Positions 41,914-51,945 of a stretch of 64,000 nt of DNA are shown piece after piece. Positions within the stretch are counted from its first letter, which is position 1. Every line of letters starts with the position of its first letter. The position numbers and the translations under genes are program-made. Under the pieces are notes generated by a model, which worked only from the letters and a program-made list of their open reading frames with translations, made no database searches and was not told the DNA's origin. This DNA comes from Schistosoma mansoni (Eukaryota; Platyhelminthes; Trematoda; Strigeidida; Schistosomatidae), in the NCBI RefSeq assembly GCF_000237925.1, contig NW_017385989.1, positions 310,001 to 374,000 of the forward strand, given 5' to 3'.

Positions 41914-41964
41914 AAAGGATATGAACATAAAAACAAAGACAATGTGTTCTTTTGATGTGAACAC
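40372..41964 (-). CDS. Penelope-type RT plus GIY-YIG endonuclease, N-truncated (530 codons)
   Basis: RT motifs are in order: PHLYGLPKIHKPNIPLRPI, MCSFDVNTLFTNVPL (motif A), QIDGVAMGSPLGPLLADVFM (motif B), YRRYVDDIIII (motif C, catalytic YVDD) and LPFLDILI. A His/Lys-rich thumb (HCPIHYKRGLIKGLFNR) follows, and a C-terminal GIY-YIG nuclease (CGNTYIGRSNRDLQIRVAEH) with nearby Cys pairs. The RT copies RNA at a break made by the nuclease. The frame is open, and it differs from the plus copy by few changes (Val for Ala in SSSIVKHL). The reported N-terminus is a junction artefact: the first residues are antisense of the next fragment. Confidence 0.88.
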   Translation of the reverse strand: MFTSKEHIVFVFMFISFKKVNSNLTKLLNMNAINKDEFHLLKPMGSVYPHLYGLPKIHKPNIPLRPILSMCRSPTHKLAKWLTKVLNPIRHQFCKYSLIDSFDLIKYLKDMNIKTKTMCSFDVNTLFTNVPLRKTIDILCDYISLNNLPLPFPVETLKDLLLLCTDNVKFTFQGEHFRQIDGVAMGSPLGPLLADVFMGYVENLTENSIQKMCLYRRYVDDIIIIGDKCEDVNRLLKELNTSQKHISLTCEEEKNNQLPFLDILISRRGDGSIQRSIYRKPTWTGQYLNFHSHCPIHYKRGLIKGLFNRINRICTSDTIEVETRLLTNTLMNNGYSFKFINRWKGCNTIRPMTLLAPKKRVYITLPFRSDSNSLMLRRRLKLAINRTFYAAQLVIIEKTRSMFHQKPRQHISDCVTSHCVYQFTCMCGNTYIGRSNRDLQIRVAEHIPKWLQNQMNSNGQIRSQDRQTSSSIVKHLVETGHKVDIKSAFVVLYKSLQGRILRFIEALAIRKLKPPLCVQKQFVLTLNLPW

Positions 41965-42189
41965 TTTATTTACAAATGTACCCCTGAGAAAAACTATTGA
42001 TATTTTATGTGACTATATTTCACTTAATAATCTTCCATTGCCATTTCCTGTTGAAACTCTTAAAGATCTATTATTATTATGCACTGACAATGTAAAATTC
42101 ACATTTCAAGGTGAGCACTTTCGACAAATTGATGGCGTAGCTATGGGTAGTCCTTTAGGACCATTGCTGGCGGATGTGTTCATGGGGTA
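41911..42189 (+). mobile_element. Penelope-like element, internal 279-bp fragment
   Basis: It matches 42687-42963 (motif A to motif B) with one base difference, then stops at 'ggggta' and runs into the start of the next copy. This tandem partial copy before a full one is the layout known for Penelope elements, where a partial repeat acts like a terminal repeat. Confidence 0.85.
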
Positions 42190-44162
42190 ATTTCACTCCT
42201 CTGGACCGAAGCAGAGAAGCATACTAACTTCTCAGCATTTCAAATCCTTAAAAGAATTGCGAAACAATGTCGATATTATTATGCTTAAACCCGATAAAGG
42301 ATCTGGTGTTGTAATTATGAATAAGTCCGATTACATAAATAAAATGGAATTGATTCTCAGTGATAAGAGCAAATTCATGGCTGATGTTGACTCTGATGGA
42401 CTACATAAATTAGAAAAGAAAGTAAACTCCAATCTAACAAAATTGTTAAACATGAACGCTATAAACAAGGATGAGTTTCATTTATTAAAACCTATGGGTT
42501 CGGTGTATCCTCATTTATATGGATTGCCAAAAATACATAAGCCTAATATCCCTTTACGTCCAATCCTATCAATGTGTCGGTCACCTACACACAAACTAGC
42601 GAAATGGCTTACAAAAGTATTAAATCCCATCCGACATCAATTTTGTAAGTATTCCTTGATTGACTCATTTGATTTAATTAAATACTTAAAGGATATGAAC
42701 ATAAAAACAAAGACAATGTGTTCTTTTGATGTGAACACTTTATTTACAAATGTACCCCTGAGAAAAACTATTGATATTTTATGTGACTATATTTCACTTA
42801 ATAATCTTCCATTGCCATTTCCTGTTGAAACTCTTAAAGATCTATTATTATTATGCACTGACAATGTAAAATTCACATTTCAAGGTGAGCACTTTCGACA
42901 AATTGATGGCGTAGCTATGGGTAGTCCTTTAGGACCGTTGCTGGCGGATGTGTTCATGGGGTATGTTGAAAATTTAACTGAAAACTCAATCCAAAAGATG
43001 TGTCTGTATAGACGATACGTTGATGATATCATAATCATAGGGGATAAATGTGAAGACGTAAACCGCTTGTTAAAAGAACTCAATACAAGTCAGAAGCATA
43101 TTTCTCTTACGTGCGAAGAAGAGAAGAACAACCAACTTCCTTTTCTAGATATACTGATCAGTAGAAGAGGAGATGGTTCCATCCAACGTTCTATATATAG
43201 AAAGCCGACATGGACGGGGCAGTACCTTAATTTCCATAGTCACTGCCCAATTCATTACAAACGTGGTTTAATTAAGGGCTTATTCAATAGAATCAATCGT
43301 ATTTGTACTAGTGATACTATTGAAGTAGAAACGAGACTTTTGACTAATACGTTAATGAATAATGGTTATTCATTTAAGTTCATAAACCGCTGGAAGGGTT
43401 GCAATACGATTAGACCTATGACGCTTCTGGCACCCAAAAAGCGAGTTTATATTACATTACCATTTAGGAGTGACTCTAATAGTCTCATGTTGAGACGGAG
43501 ACTAAAATTAGCCATAAACAGGACATTCTATGCAGCTCAACTTGTCATCATTGAAAAGACAAGGTCGATGTTTCACCAAAAACCTAGACAGCACATAAGC
43601 GATTGTGTCACATCCCATTGTGTATACCAATTTACATGTATGTGCGGAAACACGTACATAGGGAGGAGCAATCGTGATTTGCAAATAAGGGTGGCGGAAC
43701 ACATACCTAAATGGCTACAGAACCAAATGAATTCGAATGGTCAAATAAGATCACAGGATAGACAAACATCTTCCTCTATTGCGAAACATTTAGTTGAAAC
43801 TGGTCATAAGGTTGACATCAAATCAGCATTTGTAGTGTTGTACAAAAGCCTTCAAGGACGTATACTAAGGTTTATTGAAGCCTTAGCTATACGGAAATTG
43901 AAACCCCCTTTATGTGTTCAAAAACAATTTGTTCTTACCCTTAACCTACCCTGGTAATGCTTATTTATTATCCAGAGTAGTCATCACATTGTTTTTGTAT
44001 ACTTTATTTATTTTCTTACCTTAACCTGTCTAGTTGACCTCTTAATTTTCATATAAAAATGTCTTAACAAGTATATGTGTGATCAGATTGTTCGAAATGT
44101 ATTGCGCTAATATATCACATAATTCTGATAAACTTCGTCTTCTCATTGCATTATCGAAATTT
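42190..44162 (+). mobile_element. Penelope-like element, plus copy
   Basis: About 2.0 kb, the longest copy in the window. It contains the ORF below and ends with 'ctcattgcattatcgaaattt'. The right flank (aattgttttaaattgattaaat) resembles the left flank of the whole cluster at about 40150-40170, which could be a target duplication. It is in head-to-head palindromic layout with 40167-41913. Confidence 0.88.
42191..43957 (+). CDS. Penelope-type RT plus GIY-YIG endonuclease, longest ORF
   Basis: The frame is open from 42191 (after a TAA at 42188) to TAA at 43955-43957. No upstream ATG is needed to read IIMLKPDKGSGVVIMNKSDY, the N-terminal RT block. The first in-frame ATG is within this block (42281), so the natural N-terminus is probably missing. 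Motifs A, B, C (YVDD) and the GIY-YIG domain are as in the minus copy, and all look intact. Penelope RTs are related to telomerase RT. Full-length family members are usually longer by 100-200 residues at the N-terminus. Confidence 0.88.
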   Translation, partial: FHSSGPKQRSILTSQHFKSLKELRNNVDIIMLKPDKGSGVVIMNKSDYINKMELILSDKSKFMADVDSDGLHKLEKKVNSNLTKLLNMNAINKDEFHLLKPMGSVYPHLYGLPKIHKPNIPLRPILSMCRSPTHKLAKWLTKVLNPIRHQFCKYSLIDSFDLIKYLKDMNIKTKTMCSFDVNTLFTNVPLRKTIDILCDYISLNNLPLPFPVETLKDLLLLCTDNVKFTFQGEHFRQIDGVAMGSPLGPLLADVFMGYVENLTENSIQKMCLYRRYVDDIIIIGDKCEDVNRLLKELNTSQKHISLTCEEEKNNQLPFLDILISRRGDGSIQRSIYRKPTWTGQYLNFHSHCPIHYKRGLIKGLFNRINRICTSDTIEVETRLLTNTLMNNGYSFKFINRWKGCNTIRPMTLLAPKKRVYITLPFRSDSNSLMLRRRLKLAINRTFYAAQLVIIEKTRSMFHQKPRQHISDCVTSHCVYQFTCMCGNTYIGRSNRDLQIRVAEHIPKWLQNQMNSNGQIRSQDRQTSSSIAKHLVETGHKVDIKSAFVVLYKSLQGRILRFIEALAIRKLKPPLCVQKQFVLTLNLPW

Positions 44163-44244
44163 ATCAAAGGGACTAATTGTTTTAAATTGATTAAATGAAA
44201 ACTTTTTTTTCCCACGTAAATACCTAATCAAAAAATTATGATTA

Positions 44245-44356
44245 GCGTTTTTTAGCGAGTTGGTTTTCTATGGGATGGGGTAGCTAACCCCATGCCCAAC
44301 CCTCCTTTACCCGGGCTTGGGACCGGCGGTAGCCCCCGGAGGATCTACAGGAGGAG
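44245..44356 (-). mobile_element. Mini-retroposon equal to an RTE 5' end, with 9-bp TSD
   Basis: 112 bp flanked by ttatgatta (44236-44244 and 44357-44365), a perfect duplication. In reverse complement it matches the 5' end of the RTE element at 8452 and the module at 24446-24580, including 'ggtcccaagcccgggtaaag' and the hairpin tggggttagctacccca. It contains no coding sequence. Confidence 0.82.
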
Positions 44357-44582
44357 TTATGATTACAGTTCACTAAATAATAAGTTAAGAATTTATGAAA
44401 TATTTTTTACTAAACATAATTACTACTCATACATTTAATCACCATGGTTAATTTATACTCATCATTTATCAAATACTCAGCTAATTAGTATAAAGTTCAC
44501 CTTATATATAAACATACAATTCCAAATGAATTAAGTAATATGACCTTATCCAATTGTTTACTAATAATAGTTTAATTTAAAG

Positions 44583-45120
44583 TAATTAGACCCTTTTGAT
44601 AATATTCTATTGTGTAGTAAGAAGATGAAGATTATCAGAACTATGTGGTGTGATGTTAGGTGTGATGTTTGAATCAATTTGATCATACATAAGATACTTG
44701 TTAAGACCATTTAGAGATAAAAATAAAAGGTCAACTAGACTGCAAATGGGGAGGGGTAAGAGGAGAAAAGGATAATAATAATGTGAAAACAATTTGAAAC
44801 CTAATCACTCTGGATAATAAACAAATATTACCAAGGTAGGTTTTGAGGTGAGAACAAACTGTGTTTGAATACACAAAGGGGGTATGAATTTTCTTATGGC
44901 TAAGGCTTCAATAAACCTTAGTATAAGCCCTTTTACACTTTTATACAACACCAAAAAAGCCGATTTAAACTCTATCTTATGGCCTGTTTCAAACATATAA
45001 TTGAGATATACCTTTGATAGAGCTGGTCTATGAACCATTGAGTGAATAGTTGTATATGAGCATTTAAACTGGTTTACACATATTAGTGAGCCCATCATCA
45101 TTATCTGACCCTTTAATCAT
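44583..45120 (-). mobile_element. Penelope-like element, 3' fragment
   Basis: The minus frame at 44805-45101 carries the end of the ORF (YMFETGHKIEFKSAF, then LRFIEALAIRKFIPPLC), followed by the typical tail. It is diverged from the two intact copies and thus older. Confidence 0.8.
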
Positions 45121-45180
45121 TATATATTAAAATTAAACATGCGATCTGAGAACTTTAAACCGATAAGTTATAAGCACAGA

Positions 45181-45490
45181 TGGATAGGGGCTACCAGCAG
45201 AATCCAAGACGCGCGTTTCGTCCTAGGTGGATAACGTGATGGTATTTGAAACGAAAGGTACTGGGTTCGAGTCCCAGAGTGAACATCAACTCTGAGATGC
45301 ATGCACATCCAGCTGAAGAGTCACAAATAGGATGAAATGTGCGTCCTGGATTCCACTGCTAGCCGCTATCCATCTTTGCCTATGATGCTTGTAAATTAAG
45401 GCTATGTCGAGGCAATACGTACGGTATGCACATATGCCAACAAGAGACTGATCAATTGTAGTCGTAAACATCAATGGGAAGATTCAAACA
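45181..45490 (+). repeat. Smα-type hammerhead repeat, fold-back copy
   Basis: A 44-bp minus-strand piece (ggataggggctaccagcag…) is followed by a plus copy from 'gtgatggtatttgaaacgaa' with a tRNA-like 'ggttcgagtcc', the ribozyme, 'ccactgctagccgctatcc' and the 3' end near 'aatgggaagattcaaacaaa'. It is the family known as Smα in S. mansoni, by its hammerhead and flanks. Confidence 0.85.
45307..45351 (+). ncRNA. Hammerhead ribozyme motif (Smα type)
   Basis: Stem I is ATCCAG/CTGGAT. The core is CTGAAGAG, GAAA and GTC, with cleavage predicted after 45345. The stem II arm has a C-to-A change and a terminal mismatch, so activity may be reduced. Confidence 0.75.
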
Positions 45491-45554
45491 AACAATACGA
45501 TATGTTAAATGTTTTTAATATTTCTAATGAATAGTAGACATATCCAACCATAAC

Positions 45555-45559
45555 TTGCA

Positions 45560-45594
<35 letters not shown>

Positions 45595-45965
45595 GCTTTA
45601 TTCAATATTATATTATTTGGTACAAAATCGAATTCTCAGCATAAAGTATTTCAACATGTTTACGTTTCTTATTTCTTCGTTGCTCCTGATGATAAACATT
45701 CAGTGATCGCCAGTTGGATGTCAGCAGTTCAGTCAATCGACATATGAATAATGTATATTCTTTTTGCTGCATGTTCCCAGCAAACACGACATCTCTGATT
45801 AGGCCTTTTGTAACTTTTACAGCAAAAGGTTGTACAGTTTTTAGAAACGCACCGGAATAGGTTATGTGCTTAATAGCCATAATGATGTATTAAAACAAAC
45901 AATATTAGACGACTTGTTGAAATATATAGATGACAGGAACAGGTAGCCCAGATGTTTAAGCAGGC
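45555..45965 (-). repeat. Repeat family D with (TAA)n tail
   Basis: A minus-strand copy starting at the (ATT)n tract 45555-45595. It matches 715-1140. The tail shows that it moved as a retroposon. Confidence 0.7.
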
Positions 45966-46366
45966 CGCCCATGTATAGCTTATATTAACTGTATAGTCTA
46001 AAGACTGATTCATTGAAAATAACCATTCTTTTAAAGGACCTTGTTTTTATAAATATCCCATAGGAACTCTTAACTTTCAGATTGATATCGCCATACGGAT
46101 TATTTCTAATATGGATGAATACAATATTAATTTGGACATCATCTGCTATAGATGTTTAAACATAATGTTACATTATAACGTAAGTTGTTGAATAATATGT
46201 AAGTGTTCATTATTAACATCTAGAGACTTAGTACTTTGATCATTAGGCTAATAATCGAACAGTTATGTGTTGAAGATTAAAGATCACATTTTAATAAAAG
46301 GTATATGAGTTGATAGTTCAATTTTATTGATAATGTTGAATGACTTCTCGTGGGAGCTAATCAGAC

Positions 46367-46695
46367 TGAAGATACCACCAGTATTGTAGTTTGACAACTA
46401 TTAACCAGTAACACCTTCTATAATCGAATCGTTCCCCACTCATTTAAAATCAGAAGTCAGAAGCGAAGAGGTTGGAAAGATGTATTTGATTGCGTTACCA
46501 ATATATCGAGAAGCGGTTGATCTAATCTGGCTAGCGAACGTAGGAGATGTTTCCCACGCTGAGCTGTAACGTGGTCTGGTGAGGATGCATGACCGAACGC
46601 CTTCAGCTAAACAAGTCCACTAAAACTAATGTGGTCAGCATCCAATGTCGAACACTTGAAAAGCTATTGATTTTGGGGAATTATTTACAGCTACA
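46367..46695 (-). repeat. Solo LTR of the gypsy element, with 4-bp TSD
   Basis: 329 bp, clearly related to the LTRs at 32686 and 37966 but diverged. It is flanked by agac (46363-46366 and 46696-46699). A 4-base duplication is usual for Ty3/gypsy integrases, which supports the LTR ends used above. Confidence 0.85.
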
Positions 46696-46699
46696 AGAC

Positions 46700-47159
46700 A
46701 TATTCAGGACTGATGGGTATGAATAGTAGTAATAGTAATGATGCTAAATTATTATTATCAGCTTTATTCTGATATGCTGGATGCCAATTACGATTCCTCG
46801 GTAACGAACGAAGGTCAATGACACAGTGACACGATAGGTTAATCTAATCCGTTGTCCCAGGCCCCGCTAACTAGAGGAAGAAGTTCAAGACGAAGTAGGG
46901 GAAAATATATTCCGTAAACAACCGAAGTACAAGCAATCACACTAGGAAGAAATCAAACCTATTTATACAATACAAAGTTGTGCTCGGAAAGCATTACAAA
47001 TAGCACACTAAAAAGATACAACGGACCAAAAGCGTTTAAGATGTTTTCAAGTAGGAAATACGACTCGAAGGTGAAAGGAACACTTTTGGCGCGAAAACAA
47101 GGAAATTCAAATTTTCAAAATAAAATTACGAAAATAAGTCATTTACCAAATAAGTTCTA
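46700..47159. other. Unassigned stretch
   Basis: A moderately GC-rich block at 46780-46960, no frame with motifs and no partner in the window. Confidence 0.35.
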
Positions 47160-47400
47160 GGGATTTTAACATCCCCAACATATTCAATATTATAGTTTTG
47201 GTACAACATAGAATTCTCAGCACAGAGTATTTCAGAGAGTTTCCGTTTTTTTTATTATTTCTTGATTGATATTGACGATAAATATTGAGCGATCGCCAGT
47301 TAGATATTAACATTTCAAGAGTCAACATCTGAATAATGTACATTCATTGCAATGCATATTGCCAGCCGTCACAATGTCTCAAAATGTAAATTTTTATAAC
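47160..47400 (-). repeat. Repeat family D, copy
   Basis: It matches 45600-45780 (attctcagcacagagtattt, gatcgccagttagatatta). The tail is short or absent. Confidence 0.6.
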
Positions 47401-47419
47401 TTGTATAACGAAAATTGAC

Positions 47420-47700
47420 TTAGTATTGTTTATTCGAATCTCCCCATTGATGTGTTAGGACTGCAACTGGTCAGTATCTAATTGGCATATGTGCATACTG
47501 TGCGTATTGCCTCGATATAACCTTAATTCACAAGCCTTATATATAATGATGGATAGTGGCTAGCAGTGGAATCTAGGATACGCATTTCATCCTATTTATG
47601 ACTCGTCAGCTGGATGTACCTGCACCTCAGAGTTGACGTCCACTCTGGAACTCGAACCCATTACCATTCGTTTCAAACGCTATCACGTATAGCGAAAGGT
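47420..47700 (-). repeat. Smα-type hammerhead repeat
   Basis: A minus-strand copy from the 3' end (ccccattgatgtgttagg) to the promoter-like part. The ribozyme (about 47571-47620) keeps CTGACGAG and GAAA. The cleavage triplet region has two extra bases (gcgtatc), leaving ATC, which the NUH rule would allow. Confidence 0.75.
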
Positions 47701-47764
47701 AGTATACTTTTTACAAACACACCTGAATATGTTAGACAATTCATTGACATAATGATCTGTTAAA

Positions 47765-48510
47765 ACAAACAAGGAAACAGATATGGTGGACCAAAAATTA
47801 TATTGACTCAAAAATGACAATAAAGTTATTACTGTGGTGAATAGAACACGAGTGGGGACAATCGAATGTATTTTAGCATAACATTGCTTAATATCTCATT
47901 GAAATATTAGAACCATGTAGTGAACAGTTACTTTGCAAAATAACAATCGATTGTCTCAATTTGACCGTTTTTTCTGCAAATATCCGTCTATAGTCTCCGA
48001 TTATAATTGTTCATGCATTTACGTACCAGTTGCGTGCAATTCCCGTTCTCTCCTTATCGATCTTCTACTGAAATACATTCAATACCCGACCATCACCATA
48101 TACTACTTATGTTACTTACTTACGCCTGTTACCCCTCGTCGAGGAACATAGGCCGCTCACCAGCCTTCTCCATCCAACTCTGTCTTGAGCCTTCCTTTCC
48201 AGTTCTTTCCAGTTGTTATTCATCCTTTTCATATACGCTTCTATTTCCGGATGTAATGTGTTCTATTGCCTTCCTCTTTTCCGCTTCTCTTCACCATTCC
48301 AAGTTAGCGCTTGCCTTGTAATGCACATTGGTGATTTCCTCTTTTCCGCTTCTCTTCACCATTCCAAGTTAGCGCTTGCCTTGTAATGCACATTGGTGAT
48401 TTCCTTAATGTATGTCCTATCCACTTCCAATGTCTTGTTTATCAACGATGCTTCGCAGGTACGTATACTACTTATGTGGATATCAGTAAGCCACACCACA
48501 ATTACGTCCA
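47765..48510 (-). repeat. Repeat family E, copy 2, split by an RTE insertion
   Basis: 47765-48112 and 48464-48510 together match 23455-23700 in reverse complement. The RTE fragment 48113-48463 sits inside, with the duplication tatactacttatgt on both sides. Confidence 0.7.
48113..48463 (-). mobile_element. RTE 3' fragment with 14-bp TSD and internal 65-bp tandem duplication
   Basis: A 5'-truncated RTE copy flanked by tatactacttatgt (48099-48112, 48464-48477). The 65-bp segment starting at 48272 is repeated perfectly from 48337, so it duplicated after or during insertion. Confidence 0.85.
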
Positions 48511-48599
48511 AAAGTTAACGTTATAATATATCAAATATGATTTATAAACAAAAAAAGAAGTTATGGGTTGTTACTTAAATCGGCAAGCTTTGGTGTGTT

Positions 48600-49055
48600 T
48601 GTGTTGTATTTGATACAATAATCCAGACCAAAACGTGGCACAAATCAATGAAGTCACTGACAAGTGGACTGGGCCATGTTGGTAGGTGTAGACTACCTGG
48701 TTGGGATTCGCCAGACGATAGCAACCGATGGTTAGAGACCTTGAATGACATGGCTCAAATTCGTTTGCAATGGCGAAGGTGAATCCACTCTTTGTGTTCT
48801 ACCAAATTCTAATCTTCTGAATTCCTCATGTCTTTATCTTTTTCTCTTTCCAAATTTATTTCACTGTACTATACTCCTTCAATAATTTCTTCAAACCCTA
48901 ATCTTTTGGATTTCTGATTATACTCCTACTACTTCTACCACTATGGGATTTTAATCGACAACTGAATCTCTGTGCTAATGTGGTATGGCAACTCGAACTG
49001 ATGTACGTACGTACGAAGTTCTACGTTGTGACTGACTGACCGACTGACTGATACA
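48600..49055 (+). mobile_element. Second RTE-like family, 3' end
   Basis: In plus orientation it encodes the last residues of the 28139-28999 ORF (SLTSGLGHVGRCRLPGW, then WRR) and continues into the same 3' untranslated region with the (CGTA)n tract (49003-49015). 5'-truncated. Confidence 0.8.
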
Positions 49056-49379
49056 ATAATCTACAATTATAGGTTATTAATAATTTCAATGAAGGTTGTT
49101 ATAATTTCATCAGTATAACCAGACATAGTATAGAATGAAAATATGACTATGGTCTATAACTATAAATAACACATATTTTAGAGTTCAGTTATTGTGACCA
49201 CAGACAATTGAGAATGAGAGACCTGTGTGTGTAGGAGTGTATTGATAAGCATTTAAGTAGAGTGTGCCGTGCTTTGAAGAATTCAAAACGGAAGAGGATG
49301 AGTTCAAGGTTATGCAATTTTAAACAATTTTTACAATCCTTTATGATAAATTTACAAACTATGCCAATCTTCACATAGA
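49056..49379. other. Unassigned stretch
   Basis: AT-rich, nothing recognised. Confidence 0.35.
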
Positions 49380-50455
49380 TAACTTGTTGAAATATTTAGA
49401 TGACAGAAATAGATAGCCAAGATATTCAAGTAATTTTTTTTACGCTTGTTACCCCTCGTGGAGGAGCATAGGCCGCTCACCAACATTCTCCATCCAACTC
49501 TGTCCCAACCAATCCTATCCAGTTCTTTCCAGTTAACATTCGTCCTTTTCATATCTGCTTATATTTCCCAAAGTAATGTGTTATTTGGCCTTGTTTTTTT
49601 CAACTTCCCTACATGATTCCAAGTTAGGGATGGCCTCGTGATGCAGTTTGATGATTTCCTTAATGTATGTCCTATCCACTTCCAACGTCTTTTCCTAATT
49701 TCCTCTTCAACTGGAAGGTGCTTTGTCCTCTCCCATAAAACACTGTTACTGATAGTATCCGGCCAATGAATGTTGAGTATTTTGCATGGCAAACTGTTTA
49801 TAAATACTTGTACCTTCTTGACAATGTTTTTAGTAGTTTACGAAGTTTCAGCTCCGTACAGTAGGACTGACTGTGTGGACGTTCGTATTGAAGATTCTCA
49901 TTCTGAAATTAGTTGATAGTTGTTTTGAGTTCCATATGTTCTTCAATTGTAGAAGTGCTGCCCTTGCTTTGCCAATCCTCGCCTTCATTTCTGCATCAGA
50001 TCCTTCTTGTTTATCAATGTTGCTTCCCACGTACGTAAATGTTTCCACCTCTTCCAGAGTTTTCCCAACAAGTGCGATTGGTTTGGTTGGTGTTCTCTGT
50101 GTTGTATTTGAGAATCTTGCTTTTTCCATTGTGTATGTTGAGACCTATTGATGCAGAGGCTGTTGCTACATTGGTTGTCTTCGTCTGTATTTGTTCGTGT
50201 GTATTGGACAGGAGGGCTAGGTCATCTGCGAAGTCCAAATCGTCTAATTGATTATGAGATGTCCATTATATTCCGTGTTTCCACTCAGATGTCGAAGTTT
50301 TCGTTATCCAGTCAATCGCCAGAAGACAGATGAAGGGGGAGAGTAGATAGCATCGTCTGACTCAGGTCCTTCCTTACCGGAAATGCATCTGTCACCTGTT
50401 CTCCATGCACCACTCTGAACTGTAGTCCATCAAGATATTCAAGTAGGCCGCCTTT
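49380..50455 (-). repeat. Family D scrap split by an RTE insertion
   Basis: 49380-49432 and 50431-50455 are adjacent parts of family D. Between them is the RTE fragment 49433-50430. Confidence 0.65.
49433..50430 (-). mobile_element. RTE, 5'-truncated copy with 15-bp TSD
   Basis: About 1.0 kb, flanked by caagatattcaagta (49418-49432 and 50431-50445, perfect). The minus strand encodes the RT from just before motif C (MDFADDLALLSNTHEQIQTK near 50230, an intact FADD) to the C-terminus, with frameshifts. The clean duplication shows target-primed insertion by this family. Confidence 0.88.
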
Positions 50456-50879
50456 ATTTAGAAAGTAGTATTCGGATTGACAAATATAACATCAATGGGA
50501 CTTTTATATAACCTAAACACATAGGTTGTAAATAACCTTTTTCAGGACTAAGGTATTTGGATTGTTTTATCCCTGAATAGTAACCAGCGTTGTGTTAGCC
50601 TAATTCCTAATCTTTAGAAAAAAATGACCAAATATAAATATCCAAATAGACAATCTAGACTACATTATGAGCTTTTCCACAGTGTGAAATTCAGTCATAT
50701 CCGTCAAGATTCAGAAATAATCATAAAGGAATACAGAGTTTAGAATTTTGTTCCATCACAGATTCTCAGCTGGATCTTCCAAAGATATGTATCTACTAAT
50801 GAATATGATGTGATCTAAAGTGTGTGAACATAATGTGTATCGGAAGAACAAAAAATATACGTTTCATTTCATTTCATTC
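50456..50879. other. Unassigned stretch
   Basis: AT-rich, nothing recognised. Confidence 0.35.
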
Positions 50880-51295
50880 ATGAGGAACTACTACATCCAC
50901 GGTCAAGAAGGTACAAGTGTTTATAAACAGTTTGTTACGCAAAATACTCAACATTCACTGGCAAGACACTACCAGCAACATCCTTTTGTGGGAGACGTCA
51001 AACCAGCTTTCAGCTGAAGAGAAAATTAGGAAGAGACATTGAAAGTGGATAGGACATACATTAAGGAAATCACCAATCTTCATTACAAGGCAATCCCTAA
51101 CTTGGAATGGTGAAGGGAAGCGGAAAAGGAGAAGGCCAAATAACACATTACTTTGGGAAATATAAGCAGATATGAAAAAGATGAATGTTAACTGGAAAGA
51201 ACTGGATAGGATTGGTTGGGACAGGGTCGGATGGAGAAGGCTGGTGAGTGACCTATGCTCCTCAACGAGAGGTAATAGGCGTAAAGGTAGGTAAA
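50880..51295 (+). mobile_element. RTE, 5'-truncated 3' fragment
   Basis: A plus-strand copy of the last ~400 bp of the RTE ORF and tail, ending 'aacgagaggtaataggcgtaaa'. The frame is broken. Confidence 0.8.
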
Positions 51296-51529
51296 GGTAT
51301 GAGGATCTACAGAACACTATAAGGTGAAATATTCTACACGTGTTAGGATACCTTATATTGAGGTATTAAACAAAAAGAATAATTGCAGTGAATTCAAATT
51401 GACAAACGAAATTTCATTCATCAACTGACAATATTTATAATAGTAAAACAATTTAACAGTTAACTCTGACTAACTGGAAGAATAATGAACTAAACAGATA
51501 GGAATAAATGAATATTTACAGACTAAAGT

Positions 51530-51945
51530 CTTGAATTAAATTGTTTGAATCTTCCCATTGATGTTTTCGACTACAGTTGATCAGTATCTTATTGGCATAT
51601 GTGCATGCTATGCGTATTGCGCCAATATAGGCTTAAATCACAAGCACTGTAAGCAAAGATGGATAGTGGCTAGCAGTGGAATCCAGTTTGAGACGCGTTT
51701 CGTCCTATTTGGGACTCGTCAGCTAGATGTACCTGCATCTCAGAGTTGATGTTTACTCTGGGACTGGAACCCAGTACCTTTGGATTCAAACGCCATCGCG
51801 TTATCCACTCAGCTAATGAGTCCTGATAGCCACTTGCTTGTGCGATGGGGTGAAGTTTAAATTCACTTAGTATTGTTTGTTTGAATCTTCCCATTGATGT
51901 TTTTAGGACTGCAACTGGTCAGTCTGTAATTGGCATATGTGCATA
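51530..51945 (-). repeat. Smα-type hammerhead repeats, head-to-tail pair
   Basis: On the minus strand the 3' end of one unit (51945-51865) runs directly into the 5' start of a complete unit (51864-51530). The 5' end therefore begins near 'tgaatttaaacttcacccca'. This is a tandem junction and not two scattered insertions. The unit is about 310-330 bp. Confidence 0.8.
51681..51728 (-). ncRNA. Hammerhead ribozyme motif (Smα type)
   Basis: On the minus strand: stem I ATCTAG, core CTGACGAG, stem II GTCCCAAATAGGAC, GAAA, a very short stem III and GTC. There are four extra bases (tcaa) between the cut site and the returning stem I strand. The core bases are all present. Confidence 0.65.

Noticed and set aside
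44120-44162. Hammerhead motif at the Penelope 3' end (ctgataa…cgaaat)
   Set aside because: Penelope elements can carry hammerheads, but here the core reads CTGATAA and stem II does not pair.
45560-45596. CRISPR or functional tandem array
   Set aside because: A plain ATT microsatellite forming the tail of a retroposon; eukaryotic context.
49559-49792. Minus frame as a host protein
   Set aside because: It is the RTE C-terminus ([24 protein letters not shown]), common to all RTE copies in the window.
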